A stretch of DNA of 64,000 nt from Paracoccaceae bacterium (lineage in GTDB: Bacteria > Pseudomonadota > Alphaproteobacteria > Rhodobacterales > Rhodobacteraceae), in the NCBI GenBank assembly GCA_024742405.1, contig JANSYP010000001.1, forward strand, positions 310,001-374,000. The letters are read 5' to 3'. The notes under the pieces are model-generated. The model ran no database searches and had not been told where the DNA came from. It worked only from the letters and a program-made list of their open reading frames with translations. The position numbers and the translations under genes are program-made. Below are positions 17,648 through 26,425 of this stretch, in pieces (position 1 is the stretch's first letter; each line of letters begins with the position of its first letter).

Positions 17648-18625
17648 ATGAAATTCACACCGTTCGTGACTTCTGTGGCGGCCAGTATCGTGCTCGCCAG
17701 TACGGCTTTCGCCGAAACCACCACGCTCAGGCTCGGCCATACCGGCGCGCCGTCGCATCACTACCAGACGATCTCCCAGCTTTTCGCGGACACGGTCAAG
17801 GAACGCACCGACGGTGCGATCGAGATCCAGGTGTTCCCCGCGGACCAGCTCGGCAAGCAGCTCGAAGCGGTCGAGGGCACCATGCTGGGCACGCAGGACA
17901 TCTTTCTGGTGTCCGACACGGTGCTCTCGAACTGGGTTCCGGACATGGGTATCCTCAACCTGCCCTTCCTGTTTTCCTCGCTCGACGACGTGCATGAAGT
18001 CCTGGAGGGAACGGTCGGCGACAAGCTCGAGGCCAAGATGGAGGGCACCGGTGCGGTGGTCATCGGCTGGTGGATGGGCGGTCTGAGGCATGTCACCAAC
18101 AACGAGCAGCCGATCACGAGTCCAGAGGATCTGGAGGGCGTGAAGATCCGGGTGCCCGAAGGCGAGGTCTTTGTGGAAACCTTCAAGGCGATGGGCGCCA
18201 ACCCGGTGGTGATATCCTTCGGCGAGCTCTACTCCGCGCTCCAGCTGGGCACCGCGGATGCACAGGAAAACCCGCCCGCCCACATCCTGACCAAGAAATT
18301 CTACGAGGTTCAGGACTACACCTCCAAGACCGGGCATATCTATCTCGGCTCGCCGCTGATCATGAACGAGGCCAAGCTCAACGCGATCCCCGAGGAGCAT
18401 CGACAGGTGCTGCTGGACACGGCCGAGGAAATGGCCGCGGTGCATCTGAAGATGGTCAATGATCTGGAAGCCGATCAGTGGGCCGAACTGGCAAATCTCG
18501 GCAATCAGATCAACGAGGTGGACACCGCACCCTTTCAGGCGGCGACGGCCCCTGTGATCGAGCAGTTCAAGGCAAAGCTCGATGCATCCATAATCGAAGA
18601 GATACAGACCACCCTGGCGAATTAA
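17648..18625 (+). CDS. dctP: TRAP transporter substrate-binding protein (DctP)
   Basis: 325 residues with a Sec signal peptide (MKFTPFVTSVAASIVLASTA, cleavage near AFA-ET). The mature fold shows LRLGHTGAPSHHYQTISQLF, IQVFPADQLGKQLEAVEG, the carboxylate-gripping Arg in EGVKIRVPEGEVF and ADAQENPPAHILTKKFYEVQ. GAGAGGA lies about 11 bases upstream of the ATG. It opens a P-Q-M operon that ends in an amidase. A strong 11-bp stem-loop separates it from dctQ. Confidence 0.92.
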   Translation: MKFTPFVTSVAASIVLASTAFAETTTLRLGHTGAPSHHYQTISQLFADTVKERTDGAIEIQVFPADQLGKQLEAVEGTMLGTQDIFLVSDTVLSNWVPDMGILNLPFLFSSLDDVHEVLEGTVGDKLEAKMEGTGAVVIGWWMGGLRHVTNNEQPITSPEDLEGVKIRVPEGEVFVETFKAMGANPVVISFGELYSALQLGTADAQENPPAHILTKKFYEVQDYTSKTGHIYLGSPLIMNEAKLNAIPEEHRQVLLDTAEEMAAVHLKMVNDLEADQWAELANLGNQINEVDTAPFQAATAPVIEQFKAKLDASIIEEIQTTLAN

Positions 18626-18633
18626 ACGGACAC

Positions 18634-18661
18634 GCGCAGCGCGCCGCGTCGCGCGCTGCGC
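18634..18661 (+). promoter_or_regulatory. intercistronic stem-loop between dctP and dctQ
   Basis: GCGCAGCGCGC pairs perfectly with GCGCGCTGCGC (11 bp) around a 6-base loop, eight bases after the dctP stop. No U-tract follows. It fits a partial terminator or a 3'-end stabiliser that would keep dctP mRNA more abundant than dctQM. Confidence 0.6.
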
Positions 18662-18680
18662 CCCGGACGAGGATCGGTCG

Positions 18681-19154
18681 ATGCGTCAGTTGGATTGGTT
18701 GGAGACGCTCGTAAAAGGGTTTGCGGGTCTGTTTCTGTTTCTCGTCTTCGCCATGGTCACGGCGCAGGTCGCCAGCCGCTACCTGCTGGACTTCTCGCTC
18801 GCCGCCGCCAGCGAGCTGTCGATCTATTGCATGATCTGGTCGGTGTTTCTGGGTGCCGCGGTCGCGTTTCGAAGCAACAGCCATATCGCGATGGACATCG
18901 TCAGAGCCAAGCTGCCTGCCAGGCTTGCGCGGGTGGTCACGCTCATCACCTTCGTGCTTCTGGCGGGGTTTCTCATTCTCCTGATTGTTCAGGGATATGA
19001 TCTGGCACAGCGTGCGATGCGCCAGCTGTCATCCGCGTCGGGTTTGCCGGTGGGATATGTCTCCATGGCGATCCCCGTGGGCTCCGTGCTGGCCATGGTC
19101 TTTCTGATCGAAAGCACGGTCCAAACGCTGCGGCAAGAGCAGGATCATGACTGA
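18681..19154 (+). CDS. dctQ: TRAP transporter small permease (DctQ)
   Basis: 157 residues, four hydrophobic segments, with the DctQ-typical first half (VTAQVASRYLLDFSLAAASE, then IYCMIWSVFLGAAVAFRSN). GAGGA precedes the ATG at a good distance. Its end overlaps the dctM start by 8 bp. Confidence 0.9.
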   Translation: MRQLDWLETLVKGFAGLFLFLVFAMVTAQVASRYLLDFSLAAASELSIYCMIWSVFLGAAVAFRSNSHIAMDIVRAKLPARLARVVTLITFVLLAGFLILLIVQGYDLAQRAMRQLSSASGLPVGYVSMAIPVGSVLAMVFLIESTVQTLRQEQDHD

Positions 19155-20409
19155 GATCCTGTTCCTGACCCTTGTGGTGCTGCTGCTCCTCGGCGTGCCT
19201 GTCGCGTTTTCGCTCGGCATCGCGTCGGTGACGGCGCTCTATTTCGCCAGCACGATCCCGATGATCATTGTGCCGCAAAAGCTCTTCAACGGCCTGAACG
19301 GCTTTCCCTTTCTTGCCATCCCGCTGTTTCTTCTGGCCGGCAATATCATGGCGGCTGCGCAGATATCGGAGCGGCTGGTGCGGCTCGCCGGTCTCGCGCT
19401 GGGCCGGTTTCCGGGCGGGCTTGCGCAAATGTCCACAGGCGCGTCGGCCTTTTTCGGCGCGATATCCGGCTCCGCCCCGGCCACCACCTCGGCCATCGGC
19501 TCGATCCTGATCCCCTCGATGATGCGCGGTGGGTATCCAGCAGCCTATGCCGGGGCCGTCGTGGCGTCTTCGGGTGCCCTTGGCCTGATCATTCCGCCGA
19601 GCCTGACGATGGTGATCTACGGGACCATTGCCGATGTCTCCATCGGTGATCTGTTCATCGCGGGTATTCTTCCCGGTATCCTCATCGCCTGTGCGCTTGG
19701 CGTCGTGAATTACCTTCTGGCCCGGCGCAACGGGCTTGCGGGGGAGGCCCGCGGCGAAAGGAGGGCGGTCGCCAAGACGGTCGGAGAAAGCGGGCTGGCA
19801 CTGATCATGCCCGTGATCATCCTGGGCGGAATCTATGGTGGCTTCTTCACGCCGACGGAATCCGCGGCCGTGGCCTGTCTCTACGGGCTGATCGTCGGCA
19901 TGTTCATCTATCGGTCGATCACGGTGCGGATGCTCGGCCCGATCTTCGTCAATACGGCGGTGTCCTCGGCAATCGTGATGTATCTGATGGGCACGGCCAA
20001 TGCCTTTTCCTTCATCATCACCTCCGAGCAGATCCCGCAGGCGGTCGCGGGCTATTTTCTGGAACTCAGCAGCAACCCGACCCTGATCATGTTCCTGGTG
20101 CTCGGTCTTTTGCTGGTCGCCGGGACCTTTCTGGACAATGTCGCAGCACTCGTCCTGCTGGTGCCGACGCTCGGCACACTGATCGCGGCACTCGGTATCG
20201 ACCCGATCTATTTCGGCGTTTTCACCGTTGTGGCCCTCGCCGTCGGCAATTTCACCCCGCCTGTGGGCCTGAACCTGTTCATCGCGGCGGGTCTGTCCGG
20301 CGCGCGGATGGAGGAGATCTCGAAATCCGCGCTCCCCTATATCGGCGCCTACATCGCCGTGCTGATCGGGATCATCGTCTTCCCGCCCATCGTGATGATT
20401 TTCCTGTAG
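19147..20409 (+). CDS. dctM: TRAP transporter large permease (DctM)
   Basis: 420 residues with the DctM layout: LLLLGVPVAFSLGIASV, FPFLAIPLFLLAGNIMAAAQ, FFGAISGSAPATTSAIGSIL, GLIIPPSLTMVIYGT and the C-terminal VGNFTPPVGLNLFIAAGL. It works with DctQ and the periplasmic receptor encoded upstream. Followed after 17 bp by the amidase gene. Confidence 0.93.
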   Translation: MTEILFLTLVVLLLLGVPVAFSLGIASVTALYFASTIPMIIVPQKLFNGLNGFPFLAIPLFLLAGNIMAAAQISERLVRLAGLALGRFPGGLAQMSTGASAFFGAISGSAPATTSAIGSILIPSMMRGGYPAAYAGAVVASSGALGLIIPPSLTMVIYGTIADVSIGDLFIAGILPGILIACALGVVNYLLARRNGLAGEARGERRAVAKTVGESGLALIMPVIILGGIYGGFFTPTESAAVACLYGLIVGMFIYRSITVRMLGPIFVNTAVSSAIVMYLMGTANAFSFIITSEQIPQAVAGYFLELSSNPTLIMFLVLGLLLVAGTFLDNVAALVLLVPTLGTLIAALGIDPIYFGVFTVVALAVGNFTPPVGLNLFIAAGLSGARMEEISKSALPYIGAYIAVLIGIIVFPPIVMIFL

Positions 20410-20426
20410 ATCCGGAGGCGTCGACC

Positions 20427-21830
20427 GTGACCAGATGCATGACCGCAACCGCGATGGCGCGCGCGCTTGCCGATGGCGCGCGCACCGCGCGGGATCTCGT
20501 CGAACAGAGCCTGGACCGCGTCGACCGCCATGGCGACAGGGCCGTGTTCATCACGCTGACCGCCGACCGGGCACGCGCCGACGCGACCGCCAGTGACGCG
20601 CGGCGCGCAAACGGCGTGCCTCTCAGCGCCTGGGACGGGATCCCGGTTGCCTGGAAGGACCTGTTTGACGTGACAGGCACGCCCACCACGGCGGGCTCGG
20701 CGGTGTATGCCGGACGTGCGCCGTCCACCAGGAGCGCATCGGTCGTTGCGGCCTGCGCGCGCTTCGGTCTGATCTCGCTCGGCAAAACCAACCTTTCGGA
20801 ATTCGCCTATTCCGGACTGGGCCTGAACCCGCATTTCGGAACGCCGGTAAACCCGCACTCCAGGGGCGATGCCCGTGCGCCCGGCGGGTCGTCGTCGGGC
20901 TCTGCGGTCGCCGTCGCCAGCGGCATCGTGCCGGTCGCGATCGGTACGGATACCGCGGGGTCGGTGCGTGTGCCCGCCGCGTTCTGCGGCGTGACGGGGT
21001 TCAAGTCGAGCCAGGAAAGATACGACAGGGGCGGCGTGTTTTCCCTGTCAACCAGCCTCGATTCCCTCGGGGCTTTTGCACATTCCGTAGAGGATCTGAT
21101 CACGATCGACGCGATGATGCGCGGCGTGCGGTCTTCGCCACCGGTGACGTTGCGCCCGGATGACCTCGAGATTCTCGTTCCCGACACCATCGTGTTCGAC
21201 GATCTGGAGCCGGGTGTCGCCGAGGCATTCGAGACTGCGGTGGGTAGGTTGCGGGCCGCGGGGTGCAGGATCGAACGATCCGCCTTTCCGATCTTTCAGG
21301 AGGTGTCGGACCTGTTTGCAAGGCATGGGACGTTGACGGTCGCTGAGGCCGCCACACGTCACGCGGGGCTTCTCGCCAGCGACGATACGGCGCGGATGGA
21401 CCCGCGGGTGCGTGCGCGGATGATGACCGCCGCGAGCTTCACCGCACAGGACTACGTCACTCTCCAATGGGAGCGCGAACGCCTTCAGGCCATGGTGACT
21501 GCAGAGCTCGGATCGCGTTTCATGCTGTTTCCGACGGTTGCGATCACGGCCCCGTCGCTCGCCGCGCTCGAGGCCGACGATACGCATTTCGTCGCCACGA
21601 ACCTCATGGCGTTACGCAACACGATGTTGGGGAATTACCTGGGCATGCCGGGGGTGAGCCTGCCGATTGGCACCGATGCGGCGGGGCTTCCCGTTGGCGC
21701 GTTGCTGTCAGGGCCGCATCGAAGCGACGACAAAGTGCTTGCTGCCAGTCTGGGGATCGAAGCGGCGTTCCGCGCCGACGAGTGGCGAGCTCCGGACAGT
21801 GCCAATCCGGTGCGCGCACGTCTGCGCTGA
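20427..21830 (+). CDS. amidase (amidase signature family)
   Basis: 467 residues from a GTG start at 20427, supported by GGAGG eight bases upstream; an in-frame ATG lies four codons later. The Ser-cisSer-Lys triad region is visible: Lys in IPVAWKDLFDVTGTPTTAGS, and the serine-rich stretch APGGSSSGSAVAVASG followed by IGTDTAGSVRVPAAFCG. Family members hydrolyse amides to carboxylate plus ammonia. As the terminal gene of a TRAP operon it suggests the imported solute is an amide, or yields one. No signal peptide, so it acts in the cytoplasm. Confidence 0.9.
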   Translation: MTRCMTATAMARALADGARTARDLVEQSLDRVDRHGDRAVFITLTADRARADATASDARRANGVPLSAWDGIPVAWKDLFDVTGTPTTAGSAVYAGRAPSTRSASVVAACARFGLISLGKTNLSEFAYSGLGLNPHFGTPVNPHSRGDARAPGGSSSGSAVAVASGIVPVAIGTDTAGSVRVPAAFCGVTGFKSSQERYDRGGVFSLSTSLDSLGAFAHSVEDLITIDAMMRGVRSSPPVTLRPDDLEILVPDTIVFDDLEPGVAEAFETAVGRLRAAGCRIERSAFPIFQEVSDLFARHGTLTVAEAATRHAGLLASDDTARMDPRVRARMMTAASFTAQDYVTLQWERERLQAMVTAELGSRFMLFPTVAITAPSLAALEADDTHFVATNLMALRNTMLGNYLGMPGVSLPIGTDAAGLPVGALLSGPHRSDDKVLAASLGIEAAFRADEWRAPDSANPVRARLR

Positions 21831-21834
21831 ATGT

Positions 21835-21861
21835 GAGGCTCGGCAATAGCCACGGAGCCTC
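21835..21861. terminator. candidate terminator between the amidase and tcuB
   Basis: GAGGCTC and GAGCCTC form a 7-bp stem that can continue inward as GGC-AATA-GCC with a 3-base bulge, five bases after the amidase stop and in the gap before the convergent tcuB end. No T-run, common in GC-rich genomes. Confidence 0.4.
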
Positions 21862-21955
21862 TGCCCCGCCAACTGCTCGCACGCTTTTGTCTCGTTCCGA
21901 GGCCGGGTCGTTTCTCAGGCGGCTCACGCCGCATGCATCGCTTCGAGCGCGCAGG

Positions 21956-23056
21956 CTAGGTCCGCAAGCGCGCCGGTTCGTCGGGGGCATTGGCCTGGCG
22001 GGTGGCCGCCGCTTCATGGAGGAGCGCGGCCAGACGATAGAACCCATGGGCCATCTTGGAGTAGGGCGTGAGCAGGAAAAAGGCGAGCACCGTGCCCAGA
22101 TGGAGCGGCAGCAGAAGGGCCACCGCGCCCGTGCCGGTGGCCGCATAGAGCAGCAACCCGGTCGCGCTGACGACGAAGAGAAGGATGACGAAAGCCATCT
22201 CTCCGCCCCAGATCGCAGCTGCCGCGAGGTTTCGGTCGGCGCGGGTCTTGAGCCAGGCCAGCCAGGCCGTGCCGAGGCAGAGCAGGATACCGCCGGGCAC
22301 GCCGAAGAGCTTGGGCAGGCTGAAGAGGCCATAGGGTGCCTCCGCGCCAAAGCCGTAATGCAGCACGGTGCCCGCGGAGGTGGCGGCAAAGCAGAGCAGG
22401 AACCCGTAGAGCGTCGCTTGGTGGGCATAGCGGCGCGCGTTGGAGTAGCGCTCCCCGTCCTCGAAATTGCAGCCCTCGCCATGCCCGCCGTCGAGGTTCT
22501 TCATCCGCCCCGCAGAGGTGAGCGCGGCCCGCAGATCCGCGAGGTGGACCTGTCCGCCGCCGATGCTTCGCCAGTAGGACCGCAGCGACAGCGCCATCGC
22601 GGCGAGGGGCAGCAAAAAGGCCGGCGCGAAGATTGCCACCATCAGGCCGTGGGACATGTAGGCATAGAAGCCCTCGCCGTTCGCCGGGCGCATTGCCTGG
22701 GTGAGCCCGAAGAGCAGAGCAAAGCCCAGCGTCAGGGCCGTGGCGATGGCCAGCCCGGACCGGTCGAAGAGCGCTGCGAACCCGCGCGGCCAGGCGTGGG
22801 TCTTCCAGCTCTCCTGGCGAACCTCGGCCAGCACCTGCGGCACGTTCAGCGCGAATGCGTGCGGTTCGGTGTACTGGCAGGCGTAGTAGCAGCCGCGGCA
22901 ATTGTGGCACAGGTTCGCAAGGTGGGTCAGATCGCCGTCCGCGAACTGGCGGTTCCGGGTGATGGCGGGAAAGACCGCGCAATAGCCCTCACAATAGCGG
23001 CAGGCATTGCAGATCTCGATCTGGCGGCGGGCTTCCTGAAGGATGTCACTGGACAT
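21956..23056 (-). CDS. tcuB: TcuB: tricarballylate utilisation iron-sulfur/membrane electron-transfer protein
   Basis: 366 residues. Two tetrad cysteine clusters near the N-terminus, CNACRYCEGYC (16-26) and CHNCRGCYYAC (about 49-59), would hold two [4Fe-4S] centres, as in TcuB/CitB. Six or so hydrophobic helices follow, consistent with membrane anchoring. TcuB reoxidises the FADH2 of TcuA and passes electrons to the respiratory chain. Its start overlaps the tcuA stop by 11 bp, so the two are coupled. Confidence 0.9.
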   Translation of the reverse strand: MSSDILQEARRQIEICNACRYCEGYCAVFPAITRNRQFADGDLTHLANLCHNCRGCYYACQYTEPHAFALNVPQVLAEVRQESWKTHAWPRGFAALFDRSGLAIATALTLGFALLFGLTQAMRPANGEGFYAYMSHGLMVAIFAPAFLLPLAAMALSLRSYWRSIGGGQVHLADLRAALTSAGRMKNLDGGHGEGCNFEDGERYSNARRYAHQATLYGFLLCFAATSAGTVLHYGFGAEAPYGLFSLPKLFGVPGGILLCLGTAWLAWLKTRADRNLAAAAIWGGEMAFVILLFVVSATGLLLYAATGTGAVALLLPLHLGTVLAFFLLTPYSKMAHGFYRLAALLHEAAATRQANAPDEPARLRT

Positions 23057-24428
23057 AGGCCGCGGCCTCCCTGCCTGCGATGCGCCCGAAAACTGTGCCG
23101 ATGGTCATGCCGAACCCGGCGAGATAGCCCTGTCCGAGGATTGAGCCGGCCATGATCTCGCCCGCGGCCCAGAGGTTCTGCACTGGCGCGTCCGGTCCCT
23201 GGACCTGGGCCGAGCCGTCCACGCCGAGGCCCAGGTAGGTGAAGGTCACGCCGGGGCGCAGCTCATAGCCATAGAAGGGCGGCTCGGCGATCGGGCGGGC
23301 CCAGTTGGTTTTCGGCGGTGTGAGGCCGGTCGTGGCCAGGCCATCGAGTTCGGTCGGATGGAACGTGCCCGGCGTGCAGGCGGCGTTGAACGCGTCGATG
23401 GTGGCGCGGACCTTGTGGGCGGGCAGCCCGAGGCGCTGGGCCAGCCCTTCGATCGTGTCGGCCTTTTCGGGCGGGAAGACCGAGGGCATGAAAAGGTCCA
23501 GACTGCGGCTGTCGATGATGGCATAGCCGACCTGTTCGGGCTGGGCCGCGACGAGCCGCCCCCAGATCGCGTAGCGTTTGGGCCAGACATCCTCGCCCTC
23601 GTCGTAGAACCGTTCGCCGTCTCGGTTGAGGACGACCGAAAAGGGCACGCAATCCAGCCGGGTCACGATCCCGCCGTCATATTGCGGCGCGCGCCCGTCG
23701 ATGGCGACGGCGTGGCACTGGGTCGGATCGCCCACGGACTGCACGCCCTGGTCGAGCAGATCCTTCAGCACGACGCCGCGATTGTAGGGGGTGCCCCGGA
23801 TCAGAAAGTTCCGTGCCGCCGGCCCCCAGGCCTCGGCCAGCCAGTCCATGTCGGCCTGAAAGCCCCCCGACGCGACGACCACGGCCTTCGGCGCGAAGGT
23901 CTGCGCGGTGCCATCGATCTCGGCCGTCACCTGCGTGACCCGGTCGCCGTCGAATTCGACATGGGTGACCGGGGCCTCATAGGCGATATCGACGCCAAGC
24001 TCTTCGGCGGTCAAATAGTAGGCATTCACCAGCGCCTTGCCGCCGCCGAGGAAGAACGCATTCGTGCGCGAGAGCGAGAGCGTGCCCGAGAGCGAGGGCT
24101 GGAACCGCACACCGTGGGCCTCCATCCAGCTGTAGCATTCCTCCGAGGTCCCGATCGCCAGCCGGGCCAGCGCCTCATCGGTCTTGCCCTTGGTCACCTT
24201 GAGCAGATCGTCGAAATACTCGTCTTCGCCATAGGCGCCGGTCAGAACGCCCAGCGGGCCGGCATGCATGCAGCGGAAATTGCGCGTGTGACGGCTGTTG
24301 CCGCCGCGATAGGGGCGTGGCGCGGCCTCGAGCACCAGAACGCGCGCGCCGGATTCTGCCGCGGTGATCGCGGCGCAGAGGGCGGCGTTTCCGCCGCCGA
24401 TGACGGCGATGTCGTACGTCTTGGCCAT
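23046..24428 (-). CDS. tcuA: TcuA: FAD-dependent tricarballylate dehydrogenase
   Basis: 460 residues from MAKTYDIAVIGGGNAALCAA, a GxGxxA-type FAD fingerprint; an in-frame start 13 codons upstream is less typical. Highly characteristic segments are GGNSRHTRNFRCMH, the run around FQPSLSGTLSLSRTNAFFLG and GGGKALVNAYYLTAEELG, and a C-terminal GEIMAGSILGQGYLAGFG. TcuA oxidises tricarballylate to cis-aconitate, which then enters the TCA cycle. No tcuC-type MFS permease is next to it; a TTT transporter 5 kb away could supply the substrate. Confidence 0.9.
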   Translation of the reverse strand: MAKTYDIAVIGGGNAALCAAITAAESGARVLVLEAAPRPYRGGNSRHTRNFRCMHAGPLGVLTGAYGEDEYFDDLLKVTKGKTDEALARLAIGTSEECYSWMEAHGVRFQPSLSGTLSLSRTNAFFLGGGKALVNAYYLTAEELGVDIAYEAPVTHVEFDGDRVTQVTAEIDGTAQTFAPKAVVVASGGFQADMDWLAEAWGPAARNFLIRGTPYNRGVVLKDLLDQGVQSVGDPTQCHAVAIDGRAPQYDGGIVTRLDCVPFSVVLNRDGERFYDEGEDVWPKRYAIWGRLVAAQPEQVGYAIIDSRSLDLFMPSVFPPEKADTIEGLAQRLGLPAHKVRATIDAFNAACTPGTFHPTELDGLATTGLTPPKTNWARPIAEPPFYGYELRPGVTFTYLGLGVDGSAQVQGPDAPVQNLWAAGEIMAGSILGQGYLAGFGMTIGTVFGRIAGREAAAYVQ

Positions 24429-24500
24429 GGATGCCCGGTGTCTCGCCTTAAGTCTGCGGTCTCGCAATGCGCTAGCGCGCGAGATTTGATTTCACAAATG

Positions 24501-24516
24501 ATCTGTTTTTTCAGAT
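24501..24516. promoter_or_regulatory. candidate LysR operator in front of the tcu-linked regulator
   Basis: ATCTG and CAGAT are inverted repeats around TTTTTT, ending 9 bases before the LysR start at 24526 and about 75 bp from tcuA. The position suits autorepression plus tcu activation. A separate 10-base palindrome GCGCTAGCGC lies at 24469-24478. Confidence 0.5.
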
Positions 24517-24525
24517 TAATGCGCC

Positions 24526-25476
24526 ATGCTTATCAATTACGATTTCGCGGATCTCGAAACCTTCCTGGCGGTGATGGATACGGGCTCTTTCCATCTCGCG
24601 GCCGAGCAGATCCACCTGTCGCAGCCCGCCGTCACCCGGCGGATCCGCAAGCTCGAAGCGGCGCTCGACTCGCAGCTTTTCGAGCGCACGACCCGGCAGG
24701 TGAAACCGACGCTGGCCGCTAAGCGGCTCTATGCGCGGGCCGAGGCGCTGCTGGCGGATGCCGAGGAAACCGCGCTGGCCATGCGCGACGAGACGCTGCG
24801 CTATGCCCACCAGCGCAACGCCGTCGTGACGGTGGCCGCGGTGCCGACGGTGATCGCCTGCTGGCTGGCCCCGGCGTTGGCCGTGTACCGTGTGGAGGGA
24901 CACCGGGCCCGGGTCCGTCTGCTGGATCTGGCCGCGAATGAGGTGGCCGAGGCCGTGGCCCAGGGTGAGGCCGATTTCGGGCTCTGCGCGATGCCGGCGC
25001 AGGAGCCCGGGACCCGGTTCCAGCCGCTCTTCGACGACCCGTTGATGGCGGTGGTCCCGGCGGGCCATCCGCTGGCGGAGAGCAGCAGCCTGTCCTGGGC
25101 CGCGCTGGCGGGGCACGAACTGATTTTGGCAGCGCGCGGTACCGGCAACCGGCTGCTGATCGACGACGCGATGGCGCGGGCGCGCATGGAGGTGGCCTGG
25201 TCCTATGAGGCGCGCCGGACGACCACCGCGCTCGATCTGGTGCGGGCCGGGCTCGGCATCGCGGTGCTGCCGCGCACCGCGCTCGGGCGGGCGGGCGCCG
25301 ACGGTGTCTGCGTGCGTCCGATCTCGGGGCCCGACATCCTGCGGCCCATGGGAGTGCTCACCCGGACGGGGGTGACGCTGCAGAGCGCCGCGGAGCAGCT
25401 GCTGGCGCATGTGATTTCCGGCGCGGAACGGGTCGCGCCCGCGATCAGGCACGTGGCTCCAGAACCTCCGGATTGA
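24526..25476 (+). CDS. LysR-family transcriptional regulator (TcuR-like position)
   Basis: 316 residues: FLAVMDTGSFHLAAEQIHLS and QPAVTRRIRKLEAALDSQLF form the winged HTH, followed by the inducer-binding domain. It is divergent from tcuAB with a dyad in the gap, the arrangement of tcuR in enteric tricarballylate clusters, so it is likely to activate tcuAB. Its 3' end overlaps the convergent hydroxyacid dehydrogenase gene by 32 bp. Confidence 0.88.
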   Translation: MLINYDFADLETFLAVMDTGSFHLAAEQIHLSQPAVTRRIRKLEAALDSQLFERTTRQVKPTLAAKRLYARAEALLADAEETALAMRDETLRYAHQRNAVVTVAAVPTVIACWLAPALAVYRVEGHRARVRLLDLAANEVAEAVAQGEADFGLCAMPAQEPGTRFQPLFDDPLMAVVPAGHPLAESSSLSWAALAGHELILAARGTGNRLLIDDAMARARMEVAWSYEARRTTTALDLVRAGLGIAVLPRTALGRAGADGVCVRPISGPDILRPMGVLTRTGVTLQSAAEQLLAHVISGAERVAPAIRHVAPEPPD

Positions 25477-26425
25477 TCATGTGGATCGGCGCGCCCTGGT
25501 CGAACGCGTTCACCTGATCGAAGATGTCGGAGAACTGAAGGTCGAACTCATCCTCGGTGACATAGCCGATATGGGGGGTCGCGATGAGGTTCGGGTGGCT
25601 TAGCAGCGGATCCGTTGCATCGGTCAGCGGTTCGCTGTCGAACACATCGATCGCGGCACTGCCCGGGCGCCCGGCTTCCAGTGCGGCAAGAAGCGCGCCG
25701 GGCTGCACGAGGCCCGCCCGAGACGTGTTCACGAACAGCGCATCGGGGCGCATGACGGCGAGGTCCGCGGGTCCGATGATCCCGCGCGTGCCGGGTTTCA
25801 GCCGCACATGGACACTGACGATATCGCAGCCTGCGAAGAACGCCTCGCGGCTCTTGGCGACCGGTTCGCAATCGGCCTCTGCCCGGGCCCGGCCCTCCTC
25901 GGAGGCCCACCAGAGCACCTCCATCCCGAAGGCGCGCGCATAGCCGGCGACGGCCTGCGCGATGCGCCCGTAGCCATAGAGCCCGAGGCGCCGGCCGCGC
26001 AATGTCCGGCCCACGCCCATCTGCCAGTGGCCGGACTTGAGCGAGGCCATTTGCTGCGGCAGTTGGCGCATGGCGGCGAGGATCAGCGCCCAGGTCAGCT
26101 CCGCCGCGGCATAGGAGGGCGTGCCGGCATGCATGTTGGAGCAGAGCAGCACGCCGTTGCGGGTGCAGGCGGCGACATCGATGTGCGGATACACACTGCG
26201 CTGGCTGATCAGCCGCAGGTCTGGCAGCCGGTCGAGAAGCGGGGCGGTGATTGCCGTCCGCTCGCGAAAGAGCACCAGCGCTTCGGCCGTCGCCAGACGC
26301 TTTGCCAGCCGCGCGGGGTCGGGTTCGTGGTCGGTCCAGACTGTGACGTCATGGGCGGCGAGTCTGGCAAAGCAGGGCAGACCGCGCAGGGTGTCGAACC
26401 AGTCGTCTAGGATGTGCACACGCAT
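25445..26425 (-). CDS. D-isomer-specific 2-hydroxyacid dehydrogenase (SerA-like)
   Basis: 326 residues. The ATG at 26425 shares a base with the uspA stop (TGATG), which fixes the start. The Rossmann motif is GLYGYGRIAQAVAGYARAFG. Catalytic residues appear as Arg in NTSRAGLV, Glu in DVFDSEPL and His in TPHIGY. It reduces a 2-oxo acid or oxidises a D-2-hydroxy acid with NAD(P). It is the last gene of the TTT operon that begins with tctC at 32867. Confidence 0.87.
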   Translation of the reverse strand: MRVHILDDWFDTLRGLPCFARLAAHDVTVWTDHEPDPARLAKRLATAEALVLFRERTAITAPLLDRLPDLRLISQRSVYPHIDVAACTRNGVLLCSNMHAGTPSYAAAELTWALILAAMRQLPQQMASLKSGHWQMGVGRTLRGRRLGLYGYGRIAQAVAGYARAFGMEVLWWASEEGRARAEADCEPVAKSREAFFAGCDIVSVHVRLKPGTRGIIGPADLAVMRPDALFVNTSRAGLVQPGALLAALEAGRPGSAAIDVFDSEPLTDATDPLLSHPNLIATPHIGYVTEDEFDLQFSDIFDQVNAFDQGAPIHMINPEVLEPRA

